Below are positions 26,925-38,705 of a stretch of DNA of 64,000 bases, in pieces (the first letter of the stretch is position 1; every line of letters starts with the position of its first letter). The stretch is from an uncultured Chromatiaceae bacterium (GTDB taxonomy: Bacteria; Pseudomonadota; Gammaproteobacteria; Tenderiales; Tenderiaceae). The stretch covers positions 1 through 64,000 of the forward strand of contig CALZIQ010000002.1 in the NCBI GenBank assembly GCA_945787735.1, given 5' to 3'. The notes beneath the pieces are model-generated. The model saw nothing but the letters and a program-made list of their open reading frames with translations, had not been told where the DNA came from and ran no database searches. The translations under genes and the position numbers were made by a program.

Positions 26925-28215
26925 GCTGCGTGATACCTCCATTCGAGTGCCGGTGTTGGCCCGGGTTGAGGGCGAAGGTGCGCTTGATCTTGAGATCCGT
27001 AAGGGCAAGATCGAAGCATTAAAATTGCGCATCTTTGAACCGCCGCGCTTGTTTGAAAAGTTTCTTGAAGGCCGGGGCTATGACGAAGTGCCGGACATTG
27101 TTGCACGCATCTGTGGCATCTGTCCGGTGGCTTATCAAATGAGTGCCGTGCATGCTATCGAACAGGTGTTTGAGTGTGATCCCGGACCTTGGGTTCGAGC
27201 TATGCGCAGGCTGCTTTATTGTGGTGAGTGGTTAGAGAGCCATAGTCTGCACATCCATTTGTTGGCGCTGCCTGATTTTCTCGGTTTTAGCGATGTCACC
27301 GCGATGGCAAAGCAGTATCCCGATGAAGTGAAACGTGGTCTGGCTCTACAGGAGATCGGTAATGCCCTGGTCCGTTTTCTGGGTGGGCGTTCAGTCCATC
27401 CGGTCGGGGTGCGTGTGGGGGGCTTTTACAAGGCGCCGTCTGCCAATGATGCCAAGGCGTTGTTACAAAACGTGCAGGCGCAACTGCCTAATGCCGAAGC
27501 GCTGTTGCGCTGGAGTGCAACACTTGACCTGCCTGATGCGCCTCAGCAGTTTGTCAGTTGCTCAATCAAACATGCAGCGGAATACCCGATGAACGAAGGC
27601 CGTATCGTCACCGATGTAGGGCATGATCTGGCGATTGATGCATTCGATCAACACTTCAAGGAGCATCAGGCGCCGCATTCTACTGCCTTCCATTGTCACC
27701 TCGATGGCAAACCTTATATGGTCGGTCCATTGGCGCGATTGAACCTACACTGGCAACAGCTACCTGATTCACTAAAAGCGTTGATGCGGGAGTGTGGTAT
27801 TCTATGGCCCAGCGCTAACATGTTTCATAGCCTCATCGCGCGGGCAGTAGAGATTTATTATGCCTTGCTTGAGGCATGTAGCATTCTTGAAAATTATTCA
27901 ATACCAGACAGCCCATATACAGAGGTCACGCCTAAGGCTGGGGTTGGTTATGGCTGCACCGAGGCGCCACGCGGCATGTTGTGGCATCGCTATGAGCTGA
28001 ATGATGTTGGCGAGATTATGCATTCCATCATCGTGCCGCCTACCAGCCAGAACCAGGCCAGGATAGAACAGGATCTGCATGACGATCTTCTAACGTTTGG
28101 TTTGAACAATTCGGACGATGCCCTGCGGCTGCGTGCCGAGACGGTGATTCGCAATTACGATCCCTGTATCTCCTGTTCAACCCACTTCCTCGATCTGCGT
28201 GTTAAACGCGACTGA
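26917..28215 (+). CDS. hyhL: Group 3b NiFe hydrogenase large (alpha) subunit
   Basis: The catalytic subunit holds the NiFe(CN)2CO site. The 432-residue product has the L1 motif RICGICPVAYQMSAVHAIE (about residue 65-83) and the C-terminal L2 motif DPCISCSTH, so all four metal-ligand cysteines are present. Nine residues (FLDLRVKRD) follow the L2 His and would need removal by a maturation protease. The enzyme should interconvert H2 and NAD(P)H, and related archaeal enzymes reduce sulfur. Assembly needs HypA-F, which are not in the window. Confidence 0.94.
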   Translation: MTELRDTSIRVPVLARVEGEGALDLEIRKGKIEALKLRIFEPPRLFEKFLEGRGYDEVPDIVARICGICPVAYQMSAVHAIEQVFECDPGPWVRAMRRLLYCGEWLESHSLHIHLLALPDFLGFSDVTAMAKQYPDEVKRGLALQEIGNALVRFLGGRSVHPVGVRVGGFYKAPSANDAKALLQNVQAQLPNAEALLRWSATLDLPDAPQQFVSCSIKHAAEYPMNEGRIVTDVGHDLAIDAFDQHFKEHQAPHSTAFHCHLDGKPYMVGPLARLNLHWQQLPDSLKALMRECGILWPSANMFHSLIARAVEIYYALLEACSILENYSIPDSPYTEVTPKAGVGYGCTEAPRGMLWHRYELNDVGEIMHSIIVPPTSQNQARIEQDLHDDLLTFGLNNSDDALRLRAETVIRNYDPCISCSTHFLDLRVKRD

Positions 28216-28605
28216 TGCACTGCCTCCAGCGCGGGTGTTGGGGGTTGGCTCTCCCTTTGGTCTGGATCAGATTGGCTGGCGTTTGCTTGAAGTCCTGCAA
28301 CAGTCGACACGCCTCATGCCTTATCTAAATAAACAGCTCATGTTGGAAGCCGTTGACTGGCCGGGTGTCAATTTGCTGCATTATTTTGATCAGGCGCAGT
28401 ATGTGCTGCTGTTGGATGCGGTGCTGGGTGATGATTGCCCTCTGGGTGAAGCTAGGTGTTATTCCATGATGAGGTTCAGCGTGCTGGGCGGCTCAATTCC
28501 AGTCATGGCTTTGGGGTGCAAGAGGCGCTTAGCCTGGCCAACACTCTGGGCCAGCTATCTAAAAACTTGGAGATTGTCAGTGTATCGGTTGGCGGCGATG
28601 CCTAG
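28199..28605 (+). pseudogene. Hydrogenase maturation protease, broken by a one-base frameshift
   Basis: The first frame (GTG 28199 onward) reads VLGVGSPFGLDQIGWRLLEVLQ, VDWPGVNLLHYF and YVLLLDAVLGDDCPLGE, the HycI/HoxW-type endopeptidase core. After about 28464 this frame loses similarity and runs on to 28630. Reading one frame over from TTCC/ATGATG gives HDEVQRAGRLNSSHGFG, then VQEALSLANTLGQL and stop at 28603-28605, the expected C-terminal half. Loss of one base (probably a C at 28464-28465) explains this. It may be a sequencing or assembly error, or a real null. The intact product would be about 135 residues. Confidence 0.85.
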
Positions 28606-28804
28606 CACACAAAAATCGACTGGAATGTAACTATTTCGGCGCTGGCCGTGTCTTTAGGAAAGTGAAATTAGTCACATTTGCGAGTGCATTTTGAGCAAAA
28701 GCGTGACGTATTAGCTGTTTCTGCTTGACCTTATTACAGTTTTTTAAAATTAATGTCGATAGTGTTATTGCGGAGACGGTAATTATATTTTTTGTAGGTG
28801 CTTT

Positions 28805-28951
28805 ATGAAAGTGACAATGACGAAAATTTGGATAGTGGCAGGGTTTTTGGCTGTGATCAGTATTGCCCAGGCAAGTCATGAAGAATCAGTCGAAAAAAAT
28901 CCGGCACAGCAACTGCTGGTTGACTCCAGTCCACACTTCAAGCAGAACTAA
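28805..28951 (+). CDS. 48-residue small exported protein, unknown
   Basis: The frame encodes MKVTMTKIWIVAGFLAVISI followed by AQA-SHEESVEKN, a clear signal peptide with cleavage after AQA. This leaves a mature peptide of about 25 residues ending PHFKQN. AGG at 28796-28798 lies 6 bases before the ATG. It stands alone between the hydrogenase operon and convergent ppsA, ending 9 bases before the ppsA stop. No family is recognised. Confidence 0.55.
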   Translation: MKVTMTKIWIVAGFLAVISIAQASHEESVEKNPAQQLLVDSSPHFKQN

Positions 28952-28960
28952 ACGCTTTTT

Positions 28961-31357
28961 TTATTTTTCAGCTCCCTCGTTCTCAATATCCAACACCACC
29001 TGCGTCATCCGGATCACGCTGTCGGGATTGAGCGAAATAGACTCAATACCCTGTTCGACTAGCCATTCGGTGATTTCCGGATAGTCTGATGGCGCCTGGC
29101 CGCAGATGCCCACATATTTGTTTTTGGCTTTACAGGCGTTTATCGCCATCTCGATCAATTTCAAGACCGCCGGGTTGCGTTCATCAAAGCCGCTAACAAT
29201 GCCTGAGTCGCGATCTACCCCAAGGGTTAGTTGGGTCAAGTCATTCGAGCCGATGGAAAAGCCGTCAAACAGTTCTAGAAAATCATCGGCGAGTAGGGCG
29301 TTGGCGGGGATCTCACACATCATGTAAATCTTTAAACCACTTTCACCGCGCGCCAGGCCTTGTTGCTGCATGACTGCCAGCACCTTTTGTGCTTCGTTCA
29401 CACTGCGAACAAATGGAATCATTAATGAAATGTTGTCTAGCCCCATCGTTTCACGTGCATATTTCATTGCCTCGCATTCAAGCGCAAAGGATTTTGCAAA
29501 TGCTTCTGAGGGATAACGGGAAGCACCACGAAAACCGATCATGGGATTCTCTTCTTTCGGTTCGAACTGTTCACCACCGATCAGCGAGGCATATTCATTG
29601 GATTTGAAATCGCTCATGCGCACGATCACCGGTTTAGGATAAAAGGCGGCGGCGATAGTGCCCACGCCTTCGGCAAGGCGCTGCACATAAAATTCCTTTG
29701 GTCCGGCGTAACCGGCGATGATGGGGTCGATTTTCGCTTTGATCTGTTCATCCATGCCGGCATAGTCGAGCAGGGCATGGGGATGAATGCGGATGCTGTT
29801 GATGATGAACTCCAGCCGCGCCAGACCAACACCCTCGTTGGGCAGCCGACAAGCTTCGAAGGCCTGCGAGGGATTGGCTAGATTCATCATGATGTGGGTC
29901 TTGGGGCGGGTCAGGGCATCAAGGTCGAGCTGTTGGCTATCAAACTGCTGTAGCCCTTCATAGACAATGCCGTCATCGCCTTCGGCGCAGCTGACCGTGA
30001 CCTGCTGATCATGACTGATGGCCTGGGTGGCATTACCGCAGCCGACGATGGCGGGGATGCCCAACTCACGTGCCACAATCGCTGCGTGACAGGTACGGCC
30101 GCCACGATTAGTGACAATGGCGGCGGCGATCTTCATTACCGGCTCCCAGTCTGGGTCGGTGATGTCGGTGACCAACACCTCGCCGGGTTTGAGGTTATGC
30201 ATGTCCGCCGCTTCGATAATCACACGGGTGCTACCGGCGGCGATCTTCTGACCCACACTCTTGCCGCGCGTCAGCACCGGCCCACGTGATTTTAGTTGGT
30301 AGACCTGGGCGTAACGGCTGTCGGCGCTGGACTGCACGGTTTCCGGTCGGGCTTGGAGGATGAACAGCTCGCCGGTCTCGCCATCGCGCGCCCATTCAAT
30401 ATCCATGGGGCGTGGTTGGCCTGCCTCTTTTGAATAATGTTCTTCGATGATCACAGCCTGTCGCGCCAGGCTCAGCACTTCTTCATCGTTGAGGGCGAAG
30501 CGATTGCGGTCTTCCTGTTTGACACGCACGTTGCGGGTCGAGTGGCCTGCCATCGGGTCTCGAGTGTAGATCATCTTGATCGCCTTCTCGCCTAGCTGCC
30601 GTTTTAGGATCGGTCGCTTGCCTTCAGCAAGTTTGGGTTTGTAGACATAAAACTCATCCGGGTTAACCGTGCCTTGCACCACGTTTTCCCCCAGGCCGTA
30701 GGCGGCGGTGATAAAGACGACATCGCGGAAACCAGTTTCGGTGTCAATGGTGAACATAACCCCAGAGGCGCCACAGTCGGCACGCACCATCTTTTGCACA
30801 CCGATGGATAGCGCCACGTCCATGTGATCAAAACCTTGATGGATACGATAAGAGATAGCCCGATCGGTAAACAGCGAGGCAAACACATGCTTGCAAGTCG
30901 CGATCAGATTGTGGCTGCCGCGAATGTTGAGATAGGTCTCTTGTTGGCCAGCGAAAGAGGCGTTGGGCAGGTCTTCGGCCGTGGCTGAGCTGCGTACGGC
31001 CACGTCGGTATGTTCACCATATTCCGCTTCGAGTTGTTGATAGGCCGCATCGATCTCATCGGCCAGGTCTTGTGGCATGTCGGCATGGTTGATCCAGCTG
31101 CGAATGCGTGAACCGGTGGTAGTCAGCGCGGTGATATCGTTGCTGTCTAATTCTTCCAATAGTTGTTTGATGCGTTCATGCAGATGATTGTGGTCTATGT
31201 AGTGTCGATAGGCCTCGGCTGTGGTGGCAAAGCCGTTAGGAACCTTCACTCCCTTGTTGGTCAGAGAGCTGTACATCTCACCCAGGGAGGCGTTCTTTCC
31301 ACCTACCAAGGGGATGTCATTGATGCCCAGTTGATCAAAACGTCGAATATAGCGCAT
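28961..31357 (-). CDS. ppsA: Phosphoenolpyruvate synthase
   Basis: PpsA makes PEP from pyruvate and ATP for gluconeogenesis. The 798-residue product has the N-terminal ATP-grasp domain (LVGGKNASLGEMYSSL, VRSSATAEDLPNASFAGQQET, KMVRADCGASGVMFTIDT), the swivelling phosphohistidine domain (GGRTCHAAIVARELGIPA) and the PEP/pyruvate-binding barrel (FIIN, GFRGASRYPSEAF, IGSNDLTQLTLGVDRDS, GICGQAPSDYPE). Length matches E. coli (792). It is monocistronic, convergent with the small exported protein and divergent from the ECF sigma gene. Confidence 0.97.
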   Translation of the reverse strand: MRYIRRFDQLGINDIPLVGGKNASLGEMYSSLTNKGVKVPNGFATTAEAYRHYIDHNHLHERIKQLLEELDSNDITALTTTGSRIRSWINHADMPQDLADEIDAAYQQLEAEYGEHTDVAVRSSATAEDLPNASFAGQQETYLNIRGSHNLIATCKHVFASLFTDRAISYRIHQGFDHMDVALSIGVQKMVRADCGASGVMFTIDTETGFRDVVFITAAYGLGENVVQGTVNPDEFYVYKPKLAEGKRPILKRQLGEKAIKMIYTRDPMAGHSTRNVRVKQEDRNRFALNDEEVLSLARQAVIIEEHYSKEAGQPRPMDIEWARDGETGELFILQARPETVQSSADSRYAQVYQLKSRGPVLTRGKSVGQKIAAGSTRVIIEAADMHNLKPGEVLVTDITDPDWEPVMKIAAAIVTNRGGRTCHAAIVARELGIPAIVGCGNATQAISHDQQVTVSCAEGDDGIVYEGLQQFDSQQLDLDALTRPKTHIMMNLANPSQAFEACRLPNEGVGLARLEFIINSIRIHPHALLDYAGMDEQIKAKIDPIIAGYAGPKEFYVQRLAEGVGTIAAAFYPKPVIVRMSDFKSNEYASLIGGEQFEPKEENPMIGFRGASRYPSEAFAKSFALECEAMKYARETMGLDNISLMIPFVRSVNEAQKVLAVMQQQGLARGESGLKIYMMCEIPANALLADDFLELFDGFSIGSNDLTQLTLGVDRDSGIVSGFDERNPAVLKLIEMAINACKAKNKYVGICGQAPSDYPEITEWLVEQGIESISLNPDSVIRMTQVVLDIENEGAEK

Positions 31358-31440
31358 GGCCTACCTGCCTTCTTTTCGTTTCCTGTTTCCTCCAATAATA
31401 GCCTTCCTGTTGCTCGAATGAAGTAATTTGTCGTTTGCGG

Positions 31441-31469
31441 GGAACCTTTTGTGAGCAGGTAGCGTGTAA
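31441..31469 (+). promoter_or_regulatory. Candidate ECF-type promoter
   Basis: GGAACC (31441-31446), a 17-base spacer and GTGTAA (31464-31469) resemble the RpoE-type GGAAC/TCTAA pattern. It lies about 105 bases before the sigma-factor start codon and could be an autoregulatory promoter. This rests only on pattern similarity. Confidence 0.33.
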
Positions 31470-31574
31470 GCAAGGATATCTCCCTGTCTGTCCCCTAGTT
31501 GCGTAATCCGATTTAAGCTTTGTTTAAGTTTCGCTTTCTAGCATGGAATCAGTAAAGCCATAGAGCGGAATATC

Positions 31575-32129
31575 ATGACAACTCTTTTCTCACGCTGGCG
31601 GAATAACCAAAGTGCATTTGAAGCGTTGGTGATGCCGCATGTCAACGGTCTTTACCGATTGGCGTACCACTATTGTGGTCAGCAATCGGATGCGGAGGAT
31701 CTGGTGCAAGAACTGTTGCTCAAGCTGATTCATCGCATTGAGGACATGCAAAAGGTAGAACGGTTGCGTCCTTGGTTGGCCAAAGCGCTTTATCACCTGT
31801 TTATCGATCGGCTTCGAAGCCAGCAGCGCAGCCCAATTGACGCGATGCAGCCAGAGCAGCTGGAAATCCTGCAAGAAGGGTCAGTTTCAGGTGAGAGCAG
31901 TGAACGGCTTGTTTTGATAGACAATATTGCCCGAGCGCTGCGCCAACTCAATCATGAACAACGCATGCTGGTGGTCATGCATGATGTGGAGAATTATACG
32001 CTAGCCGAGCTGGAATCGATTCTCGATACCCCTATCGGCACGCTCAAATCCCGCCTGCACCGGGCGCGGGCAAAATTGCGCCAGATTCTAACCGATGAAG
32101 GAACCAAATCCCTCTCAACAGCGTGTTAA
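31575..32129 (+). CDS. ECF (sigma-70 family) RNA polymerase sigma factor
   Basis: The 184-residue protein has region 2 (HVNGLYRLAYHYCGQQSDAEDLVQ, -10 binding) and region 4 (NHEQRMLVVMHDVENYTLAELESILDTPIGTLKSRLHRARAKLR, HTH for -35 recognition), without regions 1 and 3. That is the extracytoplasmic-function architecture. The next gene encodes a zinc-finger anti-sigma factor. No signature allows a precise ECF subgroup call. The GGAAC-type element upstream may be its own target. Confidence 0.93.
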   Translation: MTTLFSRWRNNQSAFEALVMPHVNGLYRLAYHYCGQQSDAEDLVQELLLKLIHRIEDMQKVERLRPWLAKALYHLFIDRLRSQQRSPIDAMQPEQLEILQEGSVSGESSERLVLIDNIARALRQLNHEQRMLVVMHDVENYTLAELESILDTPIGTLKSRLHRARAKLRQILTDEGTKSLSTAC

Positions 32130-32148
32130 TACTTGAGAGGATAACAAA

Positions 32149-32826
32149 ATGAATTGTGAACAAACGCAACAACGATTGGACGATTACCTGGATGGAGACC
32201 TCAACCTCAGGGAAGAGGCCGAGCTGCACGCTCATCTCGATCAGTGCAAGACATGTCGAGTGCGGGTGCGGCAGGCGGAAGAGGTCCTGACCGGTCTGAA
32301 GGTAGTGAAGGTTCCGGAGATGACGCCGGGCTTCGCTCATCAGGCCGTTCGCCAGGCAGCCAATCAGATCAAACCACGTTCACACCGCACAGCTTTTGTG
32401 GCGGGATTCAGTTCTGCTTTGGTGGCGGGGTTGGCCTTGGTGTTTGTCATTGCCGGTTTGTTGCCAGATCACAGCGATATCAGCACAGAAATGCTACCGC
32501 AGGTGGCAATTTCAGTTGAAACACCACAAACAGTCAATCTTGCCTTTGATCTTGCGAATGCAATTCAAAATGCCACTCTCAGTATCGATTTGCCAGAGCA
32601 TATCGAAGTGGTTGGGTTTCCCGGACTCAGACGCTTGTCTTGGCAAACAAATCTGACCCGGGGGCGCAATGTCTTGCCTTTGCCATTAAAAGGGGTTGCG
32701 CAGACAAACGGTGAATTGGTCGCCACGGTTGAGCATGATGGCAAGACCAAGAGCATTCGAATCAATGTGCGGGTTGATGAACAGCTGACGCCTAAAGCTG
32801 ATCTAGCCACGCTTAAATTGGTATAG
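32149..32826 (+). CDS. Zinc-finger (zf-HC2) anti-sigma factor, membrane-bound
   Basis: The 225-residue protein has an N-terminal zinc-associated anti-sigma domain: MNCEQTQQRLDDYLDGDL, then HAHLDQCKTC (His-x3-Cys-x2-Cys, about residue 28-37). One transmembrane helix follows near residues 84-103 (VAGFSSALVAGLALVFVIAG), then a periplasmic beta-rich domain of about 115 residues (LPEHIEVVGFPGLRRLSW). It should hold the sigma factor inactive until a periplasmic signal. The start is 19 bases after the sigma gene. Confidence 0.88.
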   Translation: MNCEQTQQRLDDYLDGDLNLREEAELHAHLDQCKTCRVRVRQAEEVLTGLKVVKVPEMTPGFAHQAVRQAANQIKPRSHRTAFVAGFSSALVAGLALVFVIAGLLPDHSDISTEMLPQVAISVETPQTVNLAFDLANAIQNATLSIDLPEHIEVVGFPGLRRLSWQTNLTRGRNVLPLPLKGVAQTNGELVATVEHDGKTKSIRINVRVDEQLTPKADLATLKLV

Positions 32827-32852
32827 ATTGCGGCATGAACAGGAGTTGTTTG

Positions 32853-33476
32853 GTGAAAAAGTTCAAATTGACAGCCGTTGTCGTTGCAATGTTGAGCCTG
32901 ACTGTACCCGTGCATGCGCGTGATTTTGATGATGACATCACGATTCAGGTTATTGAAGCCTTTGAAGATGAACGCAACGGGGAGGATGTCAGATTTATTG
33001 AGCTACCTGACATCAGGTCTCAGGAAGCGCATGAGGCGATGGAACGTGTGCAAGAGCGCCTACAAGAGCGTGAATGGGAATTAGAACGCGAGCATGAGCG
33101 TAATGAGCAGGATGAACATCTGGAAGAGCATGACCGCGATGAGCTTAAGGATGAGCACAGCGATGATGAACGTGATGACCTGGAAGATTCGCGTGATGAA
33201 AACGACCGTGACGAGTATCAGGAGTCCCGCGACGATATTGCCGACGATCTAGTTGATGAGCGAGATGAGATCAATGACGACCTGGGTGATGAGGTGCGTG
33301 ATGAATTGCTTGAAGACAGTCATAGCGAAAGCCAGGAGCTGCGTGACGATGTAAGCGAAGACGATCACGCAGAAGAATCCGAAGAAGAACGAGATGATCG
33401 AGATGAGTGGGATGATCATGAAGAGTCCGAGGATGAGAGAGACAATGAAACGTCTGAGGATGATGATCGTCGATGA
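32853..33476 (+). CDS. Highly acidic, charge-repeat exported protein, unknown
   Basis: The 207-residue product starts MKKFKLTAVVVAMLSLTVPV with signal cleavage after HA. From mature residue 50 onward it is almost entirely Asp, Glu, Arg and His in short irregular repeats (for example REHERNEQDEHLEEHDRDEL and DDERDDLEDSRDENDRDEY). It is probably extended or coiled-coil and could bind divalent cations. AGGAG at 32841-32845 sits 7 bases before GTG 32853, better than the ATG at 32835. It follows the anti-sigma gene closely, so it is likely in the sigma operon. I recognise no family. Confidence 0.78.
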   Translation: MKKFKLTAVVVAMLSLTVPVHARDFDDDITIQVIEAFEDERNGEDVRFIELPDIRSQEAHEAMERVQERLQEREWELEREHERNEQDEHLEEHDRDELKDEHSDDERDDLEDSRDENDRDEYQESRDDIADDLVDERDEINDDLGDEVRDELLEDSHSESQELRDDVSEDDHAEESEEERDDRDEWDDHEESEDERDNETSEDDDRR

Positions 33477-33532
33477 CTGCAATTGATTTATCTGCAAGTG
33501 GTCAGTTGTTTATGTCAATGGAAAAAAGCTGA

Positions 33533-34840
33533 ATGGAATTTGGGCTGACATTTTGCAATCTTTGCCTCTCGATGCTGATGGCGACTGCGTCGCTCGTGGT
33601 CTCGGCTGACACGCCCTTCGAGCGCGGTGTGAGCGCTTTTAAAGTGCAGAACTATCAGTCAGCGCTGGAATGGTTCAAACAGTCACGCAGGGAAGGCAAT
33701 GCTTCAGCGATTTTGGATTTTAATCTTGCTTCGAGTTACTACAAACTGGGGCGCTTGCCCGAGGCTAAACGCTATTACATCAAATCATCCAATAATAAAA
33801 ATTTAGCTGCGCTGAGTTATTACAATCTTGGCCTGATTGCCTTGAGTGTCAATGACAAACAGGCTGCCTATCAGGCCTTTCGCAGAAGTTTTGAAACTGC
33901 GCAGAATGATAGGCTCAAGTTTCTGGCGGCAAAACATCTTGATGAGTTGATGGCAGAGAACAAGGAAAAATCAGCGCCTGATGCTGTTTCTGGTTTTGTG
34001 AGTTTTGGTCTTGGCCATGACGATAATGTGGCCAATGTCAGCGACGATGTGACGACAGTCAGCAATAAGTCAGACACTTACTTGGATCTGTTCGGTATTG
34101 TCAATTATCAGCTCAGTGGTAGCCGGCGTGACGGCGTCTACTTGAAGGCAGGGCTGGTGCTGACACGCTATGATGATCTCACCCGCTACAATGAGAATAT
34201 GTTCAATCTCGGAATTTTTCTAACACAGCCGCTGGCGGATTGGAAAACGCGTCTCGGCTTGGTCTACTTTCATGACAGTCTTGATGGTGACTCATTTCAA
34301 CAGCGTACTGCTTTACAGTTGCGTGCGGATAAATACTATTCGAAAGGACAACGACTGAGGTTAAAGTACGAGTTAAGCCTTTATGATGATCTGGATGTGC
34401 GTTATGCCTATCTGAATGGTACACGGCAGCGCTTTACAATCGAGAATCGAAGTTATCTCAACAGGCATAGCTTACGTCTTGGTTACAGGTTGGAGACAAA
34501 TCAGCGAGACAATCTTGTGTCTGCGTCCAGCTTTTTCAGCTATTCACCCACACGCCAGAGTTTATATGGTTCATACGATTACATGTTTAGTGAGAAGTGG
34601 GGCGGGCAGTTGTCGGCTGAATATCGCGATAGTGATTATGAAGATGCCAATATCAGTGCTGGTACGAATCTCGGTGTGCAGCACGATAAACGTAGCCGCT
34701 ATGGCTTGACCGGAATCTACCGACTCAGTCGCGATAGCGAGTTGGAAATCGGTTGGCGTCATACCAATAATCGATCAAACATCAGTGCCGAGGTTTATGA
34801 CAGTAGTGAGGTGATGTTAGGTATTAGTCACTTTTTCTGA
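33533..34840 (+). CDS. Outer-membrane protein with TPR domain and C-terminal beta-barrel (Slam/DUF560-like layout)
   Basis: The 435-residue protein has a signal peptide (cleavage near VVSA-DT). A TPR-type alpha-helical domain covers about residues 28-145 (FERGVSAFKVQNYQSALEWF, ASSYYKLGRLPEAKRYY, LGLIALSVNDKQAAYQAF). Alternating hydrophobic strands run from about residue 150 to the terminal Phe (SFGLGHDDNVANVSD, GVYLKAGLVLTRYDD, YDSSEVMLGISHFF), as in outer-membrane barrels. The periplasmic TPR plus barrel layout recalls Slam lipoprotein-surface translocators, but the family is not proven. It is 56 bases after the acidic protein gene. Confidence 0.75.
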   Translation: MEFGLTFCNLCLSMLMATASLVVSADTPFERGVSAFKVQNYQSALEWFKQSRREGNASAILDFNLASSYYKLGRLPEAKRYYIKSSNNKNLAALSYYNLGLIALSVNDKQAAYQAFRRSFETAQNDRLKFLAAKHLDELMAENKEKSAPDAVSGFVSFGLGHDDNVANVSDDVTTVSNKSDTYLDLFGIVNYQLSGSRRDGVYLKAGLVLTRYDDLTRYNENMFNLGIFLTQPLADWKTRLGLVYFHDSLDGDSFQQRTALQLRADKYYSKGQRLRLKYELSLYDDLDVRYAYLNGTRQRFTIENRSYLNRHSLRLGYRLETNQRDNLVSASSFFSYSPTRQSLYGSYDYMFSEKWGGQLSAEYRDSDYEDANISAGTNLGVQHDKRSRYGLTGIYRLSRDSELEIGWRHTNNRSNISAEVYDSSEVMLGISHFF

Positions 34841-34862
34841 GCATTCTTCATTAAATGCTTAG

Positions 34863-35021
34863 GGAGCCTCTGATTAATTATGAACGGTTGCTATGCGGCC
34901 AAAATCTCCAGCTCCTGCGTTGCAAATCTTGGCAATAGTCTGGCTATTACCTGCGATTTGCGCCTTGAATCTGAAAATTTTGACTCACACATCATTCCAC
35001 CCATAGTTAATCAGAGGCTCC
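34863..35021. mobile_element. MITE-like element with 20-bp terminal inverted repeats and TTAG target duplication
   Basis: GGAGCCTCTGATTAATTATG (34863-34882) and its inverse at 35002-35021 match with one mismatch. TTAG flanks both ends (34859-34862 and 35022-35025), a 4-bp duplication of the YTAR type made by some IS5-group transposases. The interior holds further palindromes (GCAAATC...GATTTGC) and no frame of note, so it is a non-autonomous palindromic element of about 159 bp. Confidence 0.8.
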
Positions 35022-38668
<3,647 letters not shown>

Positions 38669-38677
38669 ACTAAACTG

Positions 38678-38704
38678 GGGCCGGATAATCTGGCCCTGTT
38701 TTAT
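38678..38704 (+). terminator. Intrinsic terminator after htpG
   Basis: GGGCCGGA (38678-38685) pairs with TCTGGCCC (38689-38696) across a three-base loop, with one G-T pair, followed by TGTTTTA. The T-tract ends one base before the hslR start codon, so the hairpin occupies the hslR ribosome-binding region. Confidence 0.75.
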
Positions 38705-38705
38705 T

